DNA of 64,000 nucleotides from Streptococcus ictaluri 707-05 (GTDB lineage Bacteria > Bacillota > Bacilli > Lactobacillales > Streptococcaceae). The translations under genes were made by a program, and so were the position numbers. Location: positions 186,001-250,000 of the forward strand of contig NZ_AEUX02000001.1 in the NCBI RefSeq assembly GCF_000188015.2, given 5' to 3'. Positions within the stretch are counted from its first letter, which is position 1. Every line of letters starts with the position of its first letter. Below the pieces are notes generated by a model. The model saw nothing but the letters and a program-made list of their open reading frames with translations. It ran no database searches and was not told the origin of the DNA. Of this stretch, positions 11,158 to 18,050 are shown piece by piece.

Positions 11158-11808
11158 ATGCGTATTAGAAATTATCAAGCGGGTGATGAGAAGGGTTGGA
11201 TCTACACGAAAGCTCTAGCTTATCTATTTTCTCCGTTTTTTGATGACCGAGACAGCTTTAAACCGGAGCTTGATAAGGAAGTTTTTGAAGAAAGACTGGA
11301 ACTAGTTGCTGAGGAAGATGGGCAGATTGTTGGTCTTTTAGATATTGACATTTATAATCAAGCCTATAGTAGAACTTACCGCTACGCTCCTGCCAATAAG
11401 GTGGCCTACTTTTCTAATTTGGCGGTCCATCCAGATTATCAAGGTCGAGGGATCGCGCAAGTCTTATTTGATACAGCTAAGAGAGTACTAAAAGAAAAGG
11501 ATGTCGAGAAATTATCTATTTTTACCCGTGATGGCAATGCTGCTAACCACCTTTATCAAAAATGGGGAGGTCAGCTGGTCTGTCAAGATTGGTTGGTGAT
11601 TGGGAATCCGAAAGCTCAACCAGCCATTCAATTTGGGGTGGATTTGGAAGCAGGAAGACTGCATTTGTCATCCAGTGATGGGAGTCATTGTTCCTATTAT
11701 CAACGCGAGGGAATTTATGTTGTTGCAGATGAGGCATCGCTTGAACAATTTAATATTGAAAAAGTATATCAGGAATTTACTTATGTGATTGATTTGTTAG
11801 TAAACTAA
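11158..11808 (+). CDS. GNAT family N-acetyltransferase
   Basis: Acetyl-CoA dependent acetyltransferase of unknown substrate, 216 aa. The acetyl-CoA binding signature is visible as FSNLAVHPDYQGRGIAQVLFD (residues about 83-103, containing the Q-x-x-G-x-G/A turn). The GNAT fold occupies the first 150 residues; the last 65 (from about LVIGNPKAQ) are an extension with no motif I can place. It follows mutS2 by 12 bases with a GAGAGGTG ribosome site, so co-transcription is likely. Confidence 0.85.
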   Translation: MRIRNYQAGDEKGWIYTKALAYLFSPFFDDRDSFKPELDKEVFEERLELVAEEDGQIVGLLDIDIYNQAYSRTYRYAPANKVAYFSNLAVHPDYQGRGIAQVLFDTAKRVLKEKDVEKLSIFTRDGNAANHLYQKWGGQLVCQDWLVIGNPKAQPAIQFGVDLEAGRLHLSSSDGSHCSYYQREGIYVVADEASLEQFNIEKVYQEFTYVIDLLVN

Positions 11809-11899
11809 CTAAAATCTGCTTACCGTAGCAAATATTTTGAGAATCCTCATTTTTCTTGTACAATTAATTTATCATTTAGATAGAACGGAGAACAACTCA

Positions 11900-12214
11900 A
11901 TGGTACAAATCGTTACAGACAAAACATTTGAAGAAGAAACAAAAGAAGGATTGGTTTTAGTTGACTTTTGGGCAACTTGGTGTGGACCTTGTTTGATGCA
12001 AGCGCCTATCCTGGATCAATTGTCTCAAGAACTAGACGAAGATGATTTAAAAATTGTTAAGGTGGATGTGGATGAAAATCCAGAAACAGCACAAAAATTT
12101 GGAATCATGTCTATTCCAACCTTGCTCTTCAAAAAAGATGGTCAAGTTGTTAAACAAGTAGCAGGTGTTCACACGAAAGCTCAAATTAAAGGCATCATTG
12201 ATCAACTAAGTTAA
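11900..12214 (+). CDS. trxA: Thioredoxin
   Basis: Cytoplasmic disulfide reductant, 104 aa. The active site WATWCGPC lies near residue 30 and the cis-Pro loop SIPTLLF near residue 73. The start is the ATG at 11900 behind AACGGAG; an in-frame extension upstream to 11837 would add residues foreign to the thioredoxin fold. It ends at a bidirectional terminator shared with mutY. Confidence 0.95.
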   Translation: MVQIVTDKTFEEETKEGLVLVDFWATWCGPCLMQAPILDQLSQELDEDDLKIVKVDVDENPETAQKFGIMSIPTLLFKKDGQVVKQVAGVHTKAQIKGIIDQLS

Positions 12215-12218
12215 GCTT

Positions 12219-12254
12219 AAAAAAATGAGTTTCTTTCAAAGAAACTCATTTTTT
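12219..12254. terminator. Bidirectional terminator between trxA and mutY
   Basis: ATGAGTTTCTTT and AAAGAAACTCAT form a perfect inverted repeat flanked by A6 and T6, so it serves both convergent genes. Confidence 0.85.
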
Positions 12255-13397
12255 ACTGTCTAAATAGGTTGCAAGCATTTTCTTCTGAGGAGTCGCCATG
12301 GGGTAATTGGCCATTTCTTCTAGGCTAAGCCAGAGAAGTTGATGGTTTTGAGTATCCTGAGGGTGATTGACTTGGCCAGAGATGGGCTCAATACTCCATT
12401 TTTGATGGCTAAAGGTATGTTTGACAAGAGGAAAACTGTCAGTTGTCCAAGCTGCTTCTAATCCATAAGTCTGTTCAAACTGTTTTTTTTGTGAGATAAC
12501 CTCCAAGTCAGCTTTGCTATTGTTCTCAAATAAATCTAACTGTTGGCTGATAAGATCCGTCTCAATCAGAGGAAAGGACCAAAAACCACCTAGTAGACGA
12601 CCTTTAGTGTTCTTTTCTAGGAGAAATCTACCCTTTTGATCTTGGATAATAAAGGCTTGACAGAAAATGGGTCTTGGTTTTTTCTTGGGTAATTTGATCG
12701 GATATTTATCGTAGCTACCGTTTAAATAGGCTGCATTAAAAGAGCGAATAGGTGACTCATCTGGTCGAGGAGCTTTTGCCGATTCAATGTCAGTTCCTAA
12801 ATCCATAAGAGCTTGATTGAAATCCCCAGGACGATCGGGATCAATGAGAATTTCCATGATGGCTTGGAAAATTTTTCGGTTTTTGGGATCTCCGATATCA
12901 TAATCGACTTCAAAAAGTCTAGCCATAACACGCATGACATTGCCATCTACAGCAGGCTCTGGCAAATCAAAGGCGATACTTGCGATGGCTCCTGCCGTAT
13001 AGGGACCGACGCCCTTTAAACGACAAATATCTTGGTAAGAAGACGGAAAATTCCCTTTAAAATCAGACATGATTTGTTGAGCAGCCACTTGCATATTACG
13101 AACTCGTGAATAATAACCAAGCCCTTCCCAAGCCTTTAAGTGTTTTTCTTCTGGGGCATTAGCTAAGTCTGCAATTGTTGGAAACCAAGATAAAAAGCGC
13201 TCATAATAAGGAATAACGGTTACCACTTGAGTTTGTTGCAACATTATCTCAGACACCCAAATGTGGTAGGGATTTTTAGTCCGTCTCCAAGGGAGGTCAC
13301 GTTTTTCTTGATCGTACCAAGCTAGGAGGGTTCGACGAAAGGAAGCAATTGTATCTTGATTCCACATCTTTATGCCATAGTCTATTAAATCAATCAT
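12246..13397 (-). CDS. mutY: Adenine DNA glycosylase MutY, lacking the Fe-S cluster cysteines
   Basis: Removes adenine mispaired with 8-oxoguanine. It is 383 aa. The N-terminal glycosylase domain has the catalytic Glu in VSEIMLQQTQV, helix-hairpin-helix LKGVGPYTAGAI and the catalytic Asp in AVDGNVMRV. The C-terminal Nudix-like 8-oxoG recognition domain begins near residue 245. Where the family normally has four cysteines holding a 4Fe-4S cluster, this protein reads DIESAKAPRPDESPIRSFN, with none. Clusterless MutY proteins are described in a few lineages, including lactic bacteria. The start could be 13397 or the internal Met at 13367. Confidence 0.93.
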   Translation of the reverse strand: MIDLIDYGIKMWNQDTIASFRRTLLAWYDQEKRDLPWRRTKNPYHIWVSEIMLQQTQVVTVIPYYERFLSWFPTIADLANAPEEKHLKAWEGLGYYSRVRNMQVAAQQIMSDFKGNFPSSYQDICRLKGVGPYTAGAIASIAFDLPEPAVDGNVMRVMARLFEVDYDIGDPKNRKIFQAIMEILIDPDRPGDFNQALMDLGTDIESAKAPRPDESPIRSFNAAYLNGSYDKYPIKLPKKKPRPIFCQAFIIQDQKGRFLLEKNTKGRLLGGFWSFPLIETDLISQQLDLFENNSKADLEVISQKKQFEQTYGLEAAWTTDSFPLVKHTFSHQKWSIEPISGQVNHPQDTQNHQLLWLSLEEMANYPMATPQKKMLATYLDSKK

Positions 13398-13668
13398 AGC
13401 CTTATTGTATCATATCTTGATGAAAACTTTTGAAAAGAAGAGTTATCAGACTTGCCAAAACTTTTTCTATTTATTACACTAATATTAGTTGAAAAGAGTT
13501 TTTTTGTTCTTATTTTTTAATTAAACTAATACCTTCAATCAAGTGTTAAGCTTAAAAAATGGTAAAAAAGCCATTATTAAGAGATGACTAATACATCCAA
13601 CGAGAAGGTTAATAGGAGTTTTTAGGCATTTCAAGTAAAGTATGGTCTTATTGTAGGGGGTGAGTGGT
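13398..13668. other. Intergenic region upstream of the 13669 membrane protein
   Basis: About 270 A/T-rich bases between the divergent starts of mutY and the 97 aa membrane-protein gene. It must carry both promoters. I see no clear consensus pair, no hairpin with a T run and no convincing short gene. Confidence 0.5.
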
Positions 13669-13962
13669 ATGTTTCTTAAAATTAGAAATATGATTGATCG
13701 GTATTCCTGGTTCTTTTTTGGAATGATGTTGCTGATATTGTTTCTAAGCTATCTATGGCCTCTTCATTACTACTGGGAAGGTGTCTGTGTTGAATATTTA
13801 ATCATGACGAGAGTGTTCCCACTCATTGGTATTTTGCTGGTCTTGATTTCTATTTTATTTCGAAAACTCAATTTATTGATGCTGGGCTTGCTATTTTACT
13901 TTGCTTTATGGATTAAGATTCTCTTGGCTTTCTCAGTTTTACCCAATATGTTAGGATTTTAA
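13669..13962 (+). CDS. Small hydrophobic membrane protein, unknown function
   Basis: This 97 aa protein starts at the ATG at 13669, seven bases after a TAGGGGGTGA site; a GTG at 13660 would overlap that site. Three hydrophobic segments lie at about residues 12-33, 45-65 and 68-92, broken by short basic loops, so a three-helix membrane protein is predicted. No conserved motif is recognised. It is the last ordinary gene before the micro-ORF transcript starting at 14027. A link between the two is only positional. Confidence 0.6.
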   Translation: MFLKIRNMIDRYSWFFFGMMLLILFLSYLWPLHYYWEGVCVEYLIMTRVFPLIGILLVLISILFRKLNLLMLGLLFYFALWIKILLAFSVLPNMLGF

Positions 13963-14026
13963 GATGAACTTTAGGAGGGTGTGACCTGCTAAAGTTTTTA
14001 TTTTTTTAAGAAAAAACATCAAAAGC

Positions 14027-14055
14027 TTGACTTCAGCAGGCGCTTACATTATAAT
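14027..14055 (+). promoter_or_regulatory. Strong sigma-A promoter of the micro-ORF transcript
   Basis: TTGACT (14027-14032), a 17-base spacer and TATAAT (14050-14055) form a near-consensus promoter. The predicted transcription start is near 14062. Nothing but three micro-ORFs follows until the terminator at 14743. Confidence 0.8.
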
Positions 14056-14107
14056 ATAACTATAAAGAAGGATGACAGATGACACAGATTTATTAGGAGG
14101 CAATCTT

Positions 14108-14149
14108 ATGATGAACGGACATGTCGCACGGTATAAGAACGGAGATTGA
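14108..14149 (+). CDS. Micro-ORF 1, peptide MMNGHVARYKNGD
   Basis: Thirteen codons ending in TGA. A full AGGAGG (14096-14101) lies 6 bases before the first ATG and 9 before the second. The C-terminal ARYKNGD recurs in micro-ORF 3 and as GRYKNGD in micro-ORF 2, with different synonymous codons (here CGG TAT AAG AAC GGA GAT). The peptide is hydrophilic with no signal sequence, so it is unlike membrane-type toxins or SHP pheromones. Function unknown. Confidence 0.6.
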   Translation: MMNGHVARYKNGD

Positions 14150-14293
14150 GAACTCCAAAGAGGTAGGCAAAACCAACTTTACAAGAAAAAGAAAAAAGTG
14201 ATCACTTAACATAAACTTATTGCCATAACTGGCTGTAGGAGCGCTCTAGACAGTATAAGTTTGAAAAATCTCCAATATTGAAAGGTGTATATT

Positions 14294-14335
14294 ATGCTAA
14301 AACTCAATATAGGACGTTACAAAAACGGAGACTAG
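14294..14335 (+). CDS. Micro-ORF 2, peptide MLKLNIGRYKNGD
   Basis: Thirteen codons ending in TAG, the same length as micro-ORF 1. The ribosome site is weaker (GAAAGG about 9 bases upstream). The motif RYKNGD is written CGT TAC AAA AAC GGA GAC, so the peptide matches micro-ORF 1 while four of six codons differ at the third position only. This argues for selection on the peptide. Confidence 0.55.
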   Translation: MLKLNIGRYKNGD

Positions 14336-14449
14336 TTATTGTCATCAGTCATCCTTAATAATTGTTATTGGCACTCAGGGAAACTGTAGTTATTTTTGTT
14401 AGCTTATTGTCGCTCAGGGATTAATACTTTTCAGTTAGAGGAGGATCTT

Positions 14450-14503
14450 ATGAACGTAGCAAGATATAAGAACGGTGACACAGTGGGCTATTGTCTAAAA
14501 TAG
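14450..14503 (+). CDS. Micro-ORF 3, peptide MNVARYKNGDTVGYCLK
   Basis: Seventeen codons ending in TAG. AGAGGAGG (14437-14444) precedes the ATG by 5 bases and shares the ATCTTATG context with micro-ORF 1. RYKNGD is coded AGA TAT AAG AAC GGT GAC, with Arg in a different codon family from the other two. Unlike them it continues for seven residues after the motif. Confidence 0.6.
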   Translation: MNVARYKNGDTVGYCLK

Positions 14504-14705
14504 CTAAGGAAGTGACTCCGATGTAAACGAATATAGCTTAAGAATAATTCATTATTTAAAAGATAACCTTTTAAAACATTTCATTTTTAAAGAAGAAAGG
14601 GGATTGCCTATTAGTAAACACAATCGAATCTCCTCTTATAGGGGCAACTTGGTAACCAACTCCTTATGAAATGATAAAGGGAGAAATCACTTAATTAGAA
14701 TACGT

Positions 14706-14743
14706 GTTGAACACCCACAAATTATGTGGGTGTTCTTTTTTGA
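14706..14743 (+). terminator. Intrinsic terminator of the micro-ORF transcript
   Basis: GAACACCCACA pairs with TGTGGGTGTTC across a four-base loop (perfect 11 bp stem), followed by T6. It is a very strong terminator located just before the rpsF promoter. Confidence 0.85.
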
Positions 14744-14761
14744 GAAAAGCTCAGTTTAGAC

Positions 14762-14790
14762 TTGCCTTAATTCTCATTTTTTAGTATACT
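14762..14790 (+). promoter_or_regulatory. Promoter of rpsF-ssb-rpsR
   Basis: TTGCCT (14762-14767), a 17-base spacer and TATACT (14785-14790). Confidence 0.65.
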
Positions 14791-14798
14791 AGTGATCT

Positions 14799-14846
14799 GT
14801 GAGCATACCTCACTTACCTAAATCAAGTGGTTTAGGTCATTAGACC
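14799..14846 (+). promoter_or_regulatory. Structured rpsF leader, candidate S6:S18 autoregulatory RNA
   Basis: GTGAG/CTCAC (14799-14813) and ACCTAAA/TTTAGGT (14816-14837) form two hairpins. GGTC/GACC (14835-14846) overlaps the second one, giving alternative pairings just before the GGAGG site. Autoregulation of this operon by the S6-S18 complex binding the leader is known in bacteria; assignment of this sequence to it is inference. Confidence 0.35.
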
Positions 14847-14863
14847 AAAAGGAGGAAAAATCA

Positions 14864-15154
14864 ATGGCTAAATACGAAATTCTTTATATCATTCGTCCAA
14901 ACATTGAAGAAGAAGCTAAAAACGCTTTGGTAGCACGCTTTGACTCTATCTTGACTGACAACGGTGCAACTGTTGTTGAATCAAAAGACTGGGAAAAACG
15001 TCGTCTTGCATACGAAATCAACGATTTCCGCGAAGGACTTTACCACATCGTTAACATTGAAGCGACTGATGCTGTAGCTCTTAGCGAGTTCGATCGTCTT
15101 TCAAAAATTAATGGCGACATTCTTCGTCACATGATCGTTAAACTTGACGCTTAA
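14864..15154 (+). CDS. rpsF: 30S ribosomal protein S6
   Basis: This 96 aa protein has the S6 ferredoxin-like fold signature ([16 protein letters not shown] and the [14 protein letters not shown] segment). It binds S18 on the small-subunit platform. The start is behind AGGAGG with an ATG at 14864. It is first in the conserved rpsF-ssb-rpsR operon. Confidence 0.97.
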   Translation: MAKYEILYIIRPNIEEEAKNALVARFDSILTDNGATVVESKDWEKRRLAYEINDFREGLYHIVNIEATDAVALSEFDRLSKINGDILRHMIVKLDA

Positions 15155-15172
15155 TTCCAAAGAAGGTAGTTT

Positions 15173-15661
15173 ATGATTAATAATGTAGTACTAGTTGGTC
15201 GTATGACCAAAGATGCCGAACTTCGTTACACACCAAGTCAGGTAGCGGTCGCTACTTTCACACTTGCTGTTAATCGCACCTTTAAAAGTCAAAATGGTGA
15301 GCGCGAAGCAGATTTCATCAACTGTGTTATCTGGCGCCAACCGGCTGAAAATTTAGCTAACTGGGCTAAAAAAGGAGCTTTAATCGGAATTACAGGTCGT
15401 ATTCAGACACGTAATTACGAAAATCAACAAGGACAACGTGTTTATGTAACGGAAGTTGTTGCAGATAATTTCCAAATGTTGGAAAGCCGTGCTACACGTG
15501 AAGGTGGTTCATCTAGTTCTTATAATGGTGGTTTTAATAATGGACCATCACATAACAACTACTCAGCGCCTGCACAACAAACACCTAACTTTTCTAGGGA
15601 TGATAGTCCATTTGGAAATACAAATCCAATGGACATTTCAGATGATGATCTACCATTCTAA
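15173..15661 (+). CDS. ssb: Single-stranded DNA-binding protein
   Basis: This 162 aa protein has an N-terminal OB fold ([22 protein letters not shown] to about residue 105). A flexible Gly/Asn/Ser/Gln linker follows, and the acidic tip [10 protein letters not shown] recruits partner proteins. The C-terminal tip is intact. The gene lies between rpsF (18-base gap) and rpsR. Confidence 0.97.
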   Translation: MINNVVLVGRMTKDAELRYTPSQVAVATFTLAVNRTFKSQNGEREADFINCVIWRQPAENLANWAKKGALIGITGRIQTRNYENQQGQRVYVTEVVADNFQMLESRATREGGSSSSYNGGFNNGPSHNNYSAPAQQTPNFSRDDSPFGNTNPMDISDDDLPF

Positions 15662-15709
15662 GGAATGGATTTGGATTAAATGAATTGAATACTATAAAGG
15701 AGATTACAC

Positions 15710-15949
15710 ATGGCTCAACAACGTCGTGGCGGATTCAAACGCCGTAAAAAAGTTGACTTCATCGCAGCTAACAAAATTGAATATGTTGATTACAAAGATA
15801 CTGAGCTTCTTAGCCGTTTTGTTTCAGAAGGTGGAAAAATTCTTCCTCGTCGTGTTACTGGAACTTCAGCTAAAAACCAACGTAAAGTAACAGCAGCAAT
15901 CAAACGTGCTCGCGTTATGGCACTTATGCCTTACGTTAACGAAGATTAA
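15710..15949 (+). CDS. rpsR: 30S ribosomal protein S18
   Basis: This 79 aa basic protein has the S18 core ([25 protein letters not shown]). It is the last gene of the operon and ends at a terminator. Confidence 0.97.
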   Translation: MAQQRRGGFKRRKKVDFIAANKIEYVDYKDTELLSRFVSEGGKILPRRVTGTSAKNQRKVTAAIKRARVMALMPYVNED

Positions 15950-15954
15950 TTAAG

Positions 15955-15982
15955 AAAGCAACTCGTTATGGGTTGCTTTTTT
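15955..15982 (+). terminator. rpsR operon terminator
   Basis: AAAGCAAC pairs with GTTGCTTT, followed by T tract. Confidence 0.85.
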
Positions 15983-15996
15983 GATGTCAAAAAAAG

Positions 15997-16029
15997 AAAA
16001 GACAAGGCTCACTGGGAGCTTTGTCTTTT
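15997..16029 (-). terminator. Terminator of the DUF1129 gene
   Basis: AAAAGACAA and TTGTCTTTT plus GCTC/GAGC form a long stem. On the minus strand it is followed by a T-rich run, so it faces the gene ending at 16083. Confidence 0.75.
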
Positions 16030-16082
16030 GAAATCAATTTTATAGTAGAAGCTTAGTTTTTAATGGATTGACCAGTTCTTTT

Positions 16083-16742
16083 TTAGTTTTGATTGGGAGC
16101 CATGGCATTTTGGATATTGTATTTCTTTTGCAAGGCATATCGAACAGCGATAGCTGCTGCACCGATGATGACAAGAGCTAAAGGAGACAATTGTGGATTG
16201 AGCGATTGAGGAAGGAAGGCTGTAGCTGAATAAAGACCAAACCAAATGAACATAGCTAAGGCTAAACCGACGACAATTTTTAACCAACTAGGACATTGGC
16301 TTTTATCTTTGCCCATATGACGATAGATGAAGTAATAAGTGGCATACATCGATGCTCCTCCTCCAAAACCGAGTGCCAACAAGGAAACAAGTCCAGTCAC
16401 CGTAGCATTGGTGTTAAAGAAAATCATAACGCCATTTAATAAAGCAACCATACCAATAAAAAGTAAAGAAGTGTCTAACCACATTAACCAAGGATTGGTA
16501 TTTTTAGGAGTATTTTCTTTTTGGCTTAAAGACTTTTCTTGGCTAAATGAGGCTGCCCATACCGTAGGAGCTCCTAAAAAACTTCTTGCGGTAATGCCCT
16601 TCTTTTGATTTTCCAAAATCTGTGGTAATTCTTTCTCTAAAATAGCTTTGATATCTTGGTCTGTTTTGCCATCTTGGATAAGTTTATTAGTTGCGATGTG
16701 AATAAATTCTTGATTTTTCTTGGTTAATTCTTGTAAATCCAT
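16083..16742 (-). CDS. DUF1129 family membrane protein
   Basis: This 219 aa protein has an N-terminal soluble helical part (about residues 1-90, MDLQELTKKNQEFIHIATNKLI and ILEKELPQILENQKKG), which is the mark of the DUF1129 family. Four hydrophobic segments follow at about 95-112, 115-137, 155-175 and 182-200. No function is established for the family. It is next to corA on the same strand (56-base gap), so the two may be co-transcribed. Confidence 0.8.
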   Translation of the reverse strand: MDLQELTKKNQEFIHIATNKLIQDGKTDQDIKAILEKELPQILENQKKGITARSFLGAPTVWAASFSQEKSLSQKENTPKNTNPWLMWLDTSLLFIGMVALLNGVMIFFNTNATVTGLVSLLALGFGGGASMYATYYFIYRHMGKDKSQCPSWLKIVVGLALAMFIWFGLYSATAFLPQSLNPQLSPLALVIIGAAAIAVRYALQKKYNIQNAMAPNQN

Positions 16743-16797
16743 AGGGATTAATCTCCTGTTTGTTAGCTTTTAAAAGGGAAATGAGCAAGTATTTGGT

Positions 16798-17742
16798 TTA
16801 GAACCATTTTTTTCGGATGAAATAAATCACGACACACGAACTCAAAAGGGTTGAAATAAGGGCGACTACCCAAAAGCCATATTTTAAGTCATTCAGGGGC
16901 AGCCAGTTGTTTTGAAAGTTCATGCCGTAGGCAGAAAAAATAACAGTCGGAATATCCAAAGCCATGGTCATCAAAGCTAAGGTTTTCATAATAGTATTCT
17001 GATTGTTGTTGATGATTGAAGCGGTTGTTTCAGTCATGGCGTTTAAGACATTCTCATAAATACCAGCCATCTCGATGGCCTGTTGGGTTTCGATCAAGGT
17101 ATCTTCAAGCAAATCTTCATCTTCAATGTATTTTTTTAAGGAACTAGTAGAACTAGAGAGTTTCTTGACGATACGTTCGTTGAATTTTAGAGATGCTTTT
17201 AAGTAGACGATAGATTTTTCAAGTTCCATCATGTCAATCAGTTCTTCATTTCGAGTGGCAGCTTCTAGTTGGGCTTCCAAACGATCGCTTTGACGGTCGA
17301 TAGTTCTTAAGGCTGTCAGAAAGAGCTCAGCATTTCGGTAGAGAATTTGAAAAACAAATCGTGTCTTCATGAAGGTATAGAAATTTTTGACCCGACGATT
17401 ATGAAAATGATCAAAAAGTGTCATATCGTGTAGACAGGTAGTGATAACAGCATTTTCTGTCACGATAATACCTAAAGGCATGGTGATGTAATAGCTTTTG
17501 TTGTTGCGTTCTTCATAGGTAGGAACGTCGACGATGATTAGGGTGTAATCGTCCTCAACTGCAATACGTGAGGTTTCTTCAACGTCCAAAGGAGCGCGCA
17601 AGTCAGAAATATCAATGTTAAATTGATCGGCAACAGCCATTGATTCTTCCTGGGAAGGGTTTACCAGTTTGATCCAAGCTCCTGGCTCGAATGTCTCTAT
17701 TTCTTTGAATTCAATTGCCGATGAAAGAAACATTTGTTTCAT
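16798..17742 (-). CDS. corA: CorA-type magnesium transporter
   Basis: Divalent metal channel of the CorA family, 314 aa. The large N-terminal cytoplasmic domain runs to about residue 250. Two C-terminal membrane helices carry the GMN signature (AYGMNFQNN) between them. The chosen start, MKQMFLSSAIEF at 17742, sits 7 bases behind AGGAGG; an upstream in-frame ATG at 17763 overlaps that site. The tail is basic (FIRKKWF), as in the family. Confidence 0.93.
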   Translation of the reverse strand: MKQMFLSSAIEFKEIETFEPGAWIKLVNPSQEESMAVADQFNIDISDLRAPLDVEETSRIAVEDDYTLIIVDVPTYEERNNKSYYITMPLGIIVTENAVITTCLHDMTLFDHFHNRRVKNFYTFMKTRFVFQILYRNAELFLTALRTIDRQSDRLEAQLEAATRNEELIDMMELEKSIVYLKASLKFNERIVKKLSSSTSSLKKYIEDEDLLEDTLIETQQAIEMAGIYENVLNAMTETTASIINNNQNTIMKTLALMTMALDIPTVIFSAYGMNFQNNWLPLNDLKYGFWVVALISTLLSSCVVIYFIRKKWF

Positions 17743-18047
17743 GACAAGCCCTCCTTTTTTCATAGTTACTGGGTAGAGAGATAGGGAAATCCTTTTAAAT
17801 TAAGGCTTTCAAACTCTTTTTCAGAAAAATTCTCAATACTTAACCATTATACTACAATATGGAAGCAACGTCCATTGACATTGCTAGTATTGGTTTTTTA
17901 GATGACCATAACGACTCTTTCTTAGTCAGAGAAATCAGCAAGAAAACGAGACCTGAGTTCTAGCGTGCTAGGATAATACGATATAGTTGCTTTTTTGATA
18001 TAATAAAGGAAACTTCGGTTAGGGGGGATGCCTTCGGGCAAAACAGT
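17743..18047. other. corA-uvrA divergent intergenic region
   Basis: About 305 bases. TATAAT at 17998-18003 is a likely uvrA -10, but the -35 is unclear. A C(UUCG)G hairpin lies at 18029-18040. A TTTTTCAGAAAAATT stretch near 17817-17831 resembles a CodY box with three mismatches and is not called. No gene is seen. Confidence 0.5.
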
Positions 18048-18050
18048 ATG
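18021..18050 (+). promoter_or_regulatory. uvrA ribosome site with a UUCG hairpin in the spacer
   Basis: AGGGGGG (18021-18027) is 20 bases from the uvrA ATG at 18048, which is too far. Between them TGCC-TTCG-GGCA (18029-18040) folds into a very stable C(UUCG)G tetraloop. Folding would bring the site to about 8 effective bases from the start codon. Confidence 0.5.

Larger units (their letters stand above)
14062..14743 (+). ncRNA. Structured transcript carrying three RYKNGD micro-ORFs
   Basis: About 680 bases between a near-consensus promoter and an intrinsic terminator, with no ORF over 20 codons. It holds three short reading frames ending in or containing RYKNGD. Several pairings can be drawn between them: AAACTTAT (about 14215) with ATAAGTTT (about 14257) around the palindrome GAGCGCTC, and GGATT with AATC near 14600-14630. 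A TTATTG..CTCAGGGA unit occurs twice (about 14364 and 14405). I do not recognise a described RNA family. It could be a dual-function RNA, a peptide-signal operon or a long leader for rpsF if the terminator is read through. Confidence 0.6.

Noticed and set aside
13559..13591. Micro-ORF MVKKPLLRDD upstream of the membrane-protein gene
   Set aside because: No ribosome binding site and no relation to the RYKNGD motif.
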